NCBI GenBank assembly: GCA_031553045.1
Contig: JAVBLZ010000006.1
Coordinates: forward strand, 310,001 to 374,000
From: CALXQW01 sp031553045
Lineage (GTDB): Bacteria; Verrucomicrobiota; Verrucomicrobiia; Opitutales; Intestinicryptomonadaceae
Length of the DNA: 64,000 nucleotides
Direction: 5' to 3'
Under the pieces are notes generated by a model that did not search any database, had not been told where the DNA came from, and was given only the letters and a program-made list of their open reading frames with translations. This document shows positions 61,322 to 64,000 of this stretch, one piece after another. A program made the translations under genes and the position numbers. The first letter of the stretch is position 1. The number at the start of each line of letters is the position of its first letter.

Positions 61322-62203
61322 TTATTTATCGCCGGCTGTCTTAGGTTTTCTTGCAACCTTTTTTACAGCCGTTTTTCTTACCGCTTTTTTTGCAGGCTTT
61401 GCATCGTCAGATTCTTTGACGCTTTCAACGTCTATATCTGAAGAAAAGCTAACTTCAGGCTGTCCGCCCTGATTCTGGGCTGAAACCGGAGTTACGCTCT
61501 GCATAGACTTAACCTGCACTGCACGCTTTGAAACGCCATTTTGTACGGCTTCAATAATAACTTCTGTGATAACACGTATGCTCTTTACAGCGTCGTCATT
61601 GCCAGGGATTGGCAAGTCAACCAAAGTTGGGTCTGAATTTGTGTCAACCAAAGCCACAACAGGAATGCCCAATTTTCTGCATTCGCTGACTGCGATTTCT
61701 TCATTCATAACGTCAACAACAAATGCGATACCTGGGCGTTTTGAAATATCTTTTATACCTTCAAAATTGCGGTTCATACGGCTCATCTCGCGGCGTATTG
61801 CTGCGGCTTCTTTAGCGTAGAGCTTTTCAAGATCGCCATTGGCTTCCATATTGATGAAGCGCTTGTATTTCTTGAGGCTTGTTGTGATAGTTTCAAAATT
61901 TGTGAGCGTACCACCCAACCAGCGATTTACACAATATGGCATATTGCACATATTTGCCGCTTCACGCAGGATTTCCTGAGCTTGGCGTTTTGTGCCGACA
62001 AACATAATGTCTTTGCCGCTTGCAACAACAGACTCTATCAACTCAACAGCTTTTTCTAACTGAGCGTATGTTTTTTCCAAGTCTATGATTGAAACGCCTG
62101 AGCGATGATCATAAACATAGGGCTTTGACTTAGGGTTCCAACGGCGTGTTTGGTGACCAAAATGTACGCCAGCGTCCAACAGATCTTTTACTGTTATATT
62201 CAT
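61322..62203 (-). CDS. rpsB: 30S ribosomal protein S2
   Basis: 293 residues. Family signatures are LLDAGVHFGHQTRRWNPK near the N-terminus and PGIAFVVDVMNEEIAVSECR with IPVVALVDTNSDPTLVDLPI. The C-terminus extends about 60 residues beyond the usual end and is Ala/Lys rich (KPAKKAVRKTAVKKVARKPK), a lysine-rich tail seen in several PVC and related bacteria. Ribosome binding site GGAG lies 8 bases before the ATG. Confidence 0.97.
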   Translation of the reverse strand: MNITVKDLLDAGVHFGHQTRRWNPKSKPYVYDHRSGVSIIDLEKTYAQLEKAVELIESVVASGKDIMFVGTKRQAQEILREAANMCNMPYCVNRWLGGTLTNFETITTSLKKYKRFINMEANGDLEKLYAKEAAAIRREMSRMNRNFEGIKDISKRPGIAFVVDVMNEEIAVSECRKLGIPVVALVDTNSDPTLVDLPIPGNDDAVKSIRVITEVIIEAVQNGVSKRAVQVKSMQSVTPVSAQNQGGQPEVSFSSDIDVESVKESDDAKPAKKAVRKTAVKKVARKPKTAGDK

Positions 62204-62294
62204 ATAATTTGCTCCGTATCTGCGCTTGCAGACCTAGGATAAACTTTCTAATTGATTGTTATATTATTAATTCCCGCCGAAACTATTCCGACAA
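62204..62294 (-). promoter_or_regulatory. rpsB leader with Shine-Dalgarno and small hairpin
   Basis: On the minus strand GGAG (62212-62215) sits 8 bases before the ATG. Just upstream, TCTGC (62228-62232) can pair with GCAGA (62219-62223) around AAGC. An AT-rich stretch TTAATAATATAAC (62258-62270) may hold the -10, with TTGTCG near 62289-62294 as a poor -35. S2 controls its own operon by leader binding in other bacteria; whether it does so here is not shown. Confidence 0.4.
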
Positions 62295-62360
62295 GAAAGT
62301 TAAAGAGCAAATATATTCAGCCCCCTTCTATCAAGCTTTTTTTTAAGTCTTTTTAATCTT

Positions 62361-63998
62361 TTATTCGATTACGACTTCATAGATGCTCCAACCGTAAGAT
62401 TCATCCTTATCAGCTTGAATGCGCACCAATTTTGCAAAGATAGGATATGCAAATTTTATGGTGGGCAGCCCGTCAATCCCAACATCATAAGTAAAATCGG
62501 CGGGTTTTAGATTTTTCATATCGCTGCCAACAAGCACCTTTACCTTATTTGCCGCCTGAGCCGGTCTGGGCACAGTGTTTAAAACAATTTTTTCTACCTT
62601 AGTGGGTATTCCAAAATCCAATTCTATAAACATATCTTTGCGTATAGAGCTAGAAGAAATCCATCTTGTATTCATGTCTTTATCAACCGCTCTTGCAAAA
62701 AACTTTTCAGAATTTTTGTTGTTGGAAGAAAATGTAAGTGTCTTTTTTGCGAGCTGTTCTTCAATTTTTTTGGAAATATCGGCGTTTTTATTTTTAAAAT
62801 ACTCAACCAGCTCTTGAGTGGGTTTTGAGAGCGCAGACTCGTAGAGTTTGGATTTTTCAGATTCCTTACTTGTACTCAAAAGATAGTCCATAGCTTCCGG
62901 CGTAATCTCCAACTTTTGGCTGAGATTTGCAATGCCCCATTTAGCCCCTTCAACAGACTTTTTATCTTGGGACTTTTTTACAATTTCCAAAAGAGGTTTA
63001 TACGCCAACGTATTGCGCCATTCAGAAAGATATTTAACAGCTTCATCCGTAAGAGAGTCTGAAATTGCCCTTTGGCAAAGCTCCAAAGATTTTTGGTTTG
63101 AAAGCAAAGGCGTGAAACGCAACACAAATTGCTTATCCGCAATATCGGCGGATTCCTGATAAACCTTGGCGACATCTGAAAGCATATTTTCAGTAAAATT
63201 AATGCGGGATATGTAAACCAGATTTTTATAAATTGCCGTCTTTACAGATTTTTCTTTTTGGGCAGGCAATTTTTCCGCAAGTTTGCCAAACATAGATTCA
63301 TCAATGCATGATTCTAACAGCTTTAATATGGCAACTTTTTGCTCAGTATTGGAAGAATCGAATTTGTCAAACAACTCTTTGATTTTTGAAGAGATTTCAT
63401 ACCTTGAAAAAAGTTGTGTCAAAAAAGCTCTTTCAGCATCTTTACTTTTCATCAAAAGTTCTGCGAGCACATCTATTTTATTTTCACACGGGATATTGAG
63501 CATCAAAGCTTGAACCTCAAGTGAATCCAAGGGCGATAGAATTTGAACTTTTGAAAGTATTTTTTCAAAATCTTGAGAGCCACCCATGACAGAAGCGGCG
63601 TATGCGTAAGCCTTTATCTGGTATGGGGTATCTATTTCAAATTTGCGTAAAATATCCATGCCTGTTTTACGGGCGGCATAAGCGTAAATCAATGCAGCTT
63701 TATTGTTCTCGGAAAGAGTGTTGTAGGCTAGATATGAGGGTATAGCCACATCGGGATTTTTTATTAAGTAAGACAAAAGCCTGAAAATTTCTTTATCGTT
63801 TTGAGGCAATGAGGAAGGCGCTTTGTAAGCTTCAGCCACCTTTGTGTATTGAGCAAAATTTTCAAATTTGCCAATAGCAATGTTGATTCTATCCGCCGTT
63901 GCGGCAGATTTTTCAGACTTTAAAATTTCTTTGAATTTTGAAAGGTATTCTTCATTGCCAATGCCAACTCCTATCAAAAGCTGAGCAAGGAAATCTCT
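62361..63998 (-). CDS. HEAT-like repeat protein with C-terminal F5/8 type C (discoidin) domain, 5' end outside the window
   Basis: At least 546 codons; the frame runs open to the right edge (RDFLAQLLIGVGIGNEEYL), so the start is missing. Most of the protein is helical, Leu/Lys/Glu-rich repeats of about 35-40 residues (for example KIDVLAELLMKSKDAERAFL; VAILKLLESCIDESMFG), like HEAT or Armadillo arrays. The last 130 residues form a discoidin/CBM32-like domain: EKFFARAVDKDMNTRWISSS, MFIELDFGIPTKVEKIVL, and the terminal YGWSIYEVVIE. Such domains bind sugars or peptides. A large exported scaffold or polysaccharide-linked protein is likely but not proven. Confidence 0.75.
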   Translation of the reverse strand, partial: RDFLAQLLIGVGIGNEEYLSKFKEILKSEKSAATADRINIAIGKFENFAQYTKVAEAYKAPSSLPQNDKEIFRLLSYLIKNPDVAIPSYLAYNTLSENNKAALIYAYAARKTGMDILRKFEIDTPYQIKAYAYAASVMGGSQDFEKILSKVQILSPLDSLEVQALMLNIPCENKIDVLAELLMKSKDAERAFLTQLFSRYEISSKIKELFDKFDSSNTEQKVAILKLLESCIDESMFGKLAEKLPAQKEKSVKTAIYKNLVYISRINFTENMLSDVAKVYQESADIADKQFVLRFTPLLSNQKSLELCQRAISDSLTDEAVKYLSEWRNTLAYKPLLEIVKKSQDKKSVEGAKWGIANLSQKLEITPEAMDYLLSTSKESEKSKLYESALSKPTQELVEYFKNKNADISKKIEEQLAKKTLTFSSNNKNSEKFFARAVDKDMNTRWISSSSIRKDMFIELDFGIPTKVEKIVLNTVPRPAQAANKVKVLVGSDMKNLKPADFTYDVGIDGLPTIKFAYPIFAKLVRIQADKDESYGWSIYEVVIE

Positions 63999-64000
63999 GT

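Noticed and set aside
1..64000. CRISPR array, rRNA operon, integrase or complete prophage
   Set aside because: No regularly spaced short repeats, no rRNA-like sequence and no integrase, terminase or portal gene were recognised on either strand.

Overview
The window reads as a chromosome segment of a Gram-negative bacterium of moderate GC, roughly 40 percent by eye. The outer membrane is shown by LpxD, LptB, a TolC-type channel and a TonB-like protein. A secreted protein with a PEP-CTERM-type tail, two exported sulfatases, an exported GH43-like enzyme, an HPr/HPr kinase pair and a family B DNA polymerase together point to the Verrucomicrobiota, probably an Opitutales-like, polysaccharide-using and perhaps gut-associated member. 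This placement is inference from gene content; no rRNA gene is present.

Layout. 1-2.8 kb: the 3' part of a phage/plasmid-type polyvalent protein (ADP-ribosyltransferase-like and PBECR nuclease-like domains), then a gene-poor stretch with a 140-bp tandem duplication. 2.8-8.5 kb: surface and secreted proteins (PEP-CTERM adhesin-like protein, SIMPL protein, two adjacent sulfatases). 8.5-13.4 kb: HIT protein, phoH, pgpH and lpxD in one tight operon. 13.4-17.6 kb: a rhodanese-like protein and a complete sdhCAB operon of the cytochrome b558 type. 17.6-33.7 kb: a mini-secretin-like protein, a DUF2157/GDYXXLXY pair, an MFS carrier, lepA-lepB, lipA with a family B polymerase, adk-ymdB, an orphan ABC ATPase, and maf / TonB-like / pseudouridine synthase / membrane protein, closed by a terminator and tRNA-Arg(ACG). 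33.8-35.1 kb: an AT-rich insert with a 194-bp element bounded by perfect 20-bp inverted repeats and a lone exported protein. 35.2-44.0 kb: one minus-strand gene train ptsH-lptB-hprK-metH-rodA-rng. 44.1-50.8 kb: a complete efflux operon (TetR regulator, TolC, membrane fusion lipoprotein, two ABC ATPases, two permeases), organised like E. coli cecR-ybhGFSR but with its own outer-membrane channel and with the ATPase split in two. 50.8-57.1 kb: an exported GH43-like enzyme and a 1689-residue hybrid histidine kinase with a periplasmic substrate-binding-protein-like sensor. 57.1-60.5 kb: AT-rich accessory DNA with a channel-like membrane protein, a gene broken by an in-frame TGA, and an unknown exported protein. 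60.6-64 kb: rpsB-tsf-tRNA-Leu(UAG) and a partial HEAT-like/discoidin-domain protein.

Most of the window is conserved housekeeping sequence. The parts least explained by known families are the polyvalent toxin-like gene at the left edge, the inverted-repeat element, the secretin-tail protein, the channel-like protein with a TGFGIHD filter region, and the interrupted gene next to it. I see no CRISPR array, complete prophage, rRNA operon or clear novel defence system. Many gene starts lack a Shine-Dalgarno sequence. Two secreted-enzyme genes have TTGACA exactly 35 bases before their ATG, a geometry that would give leaderless mRNAs.
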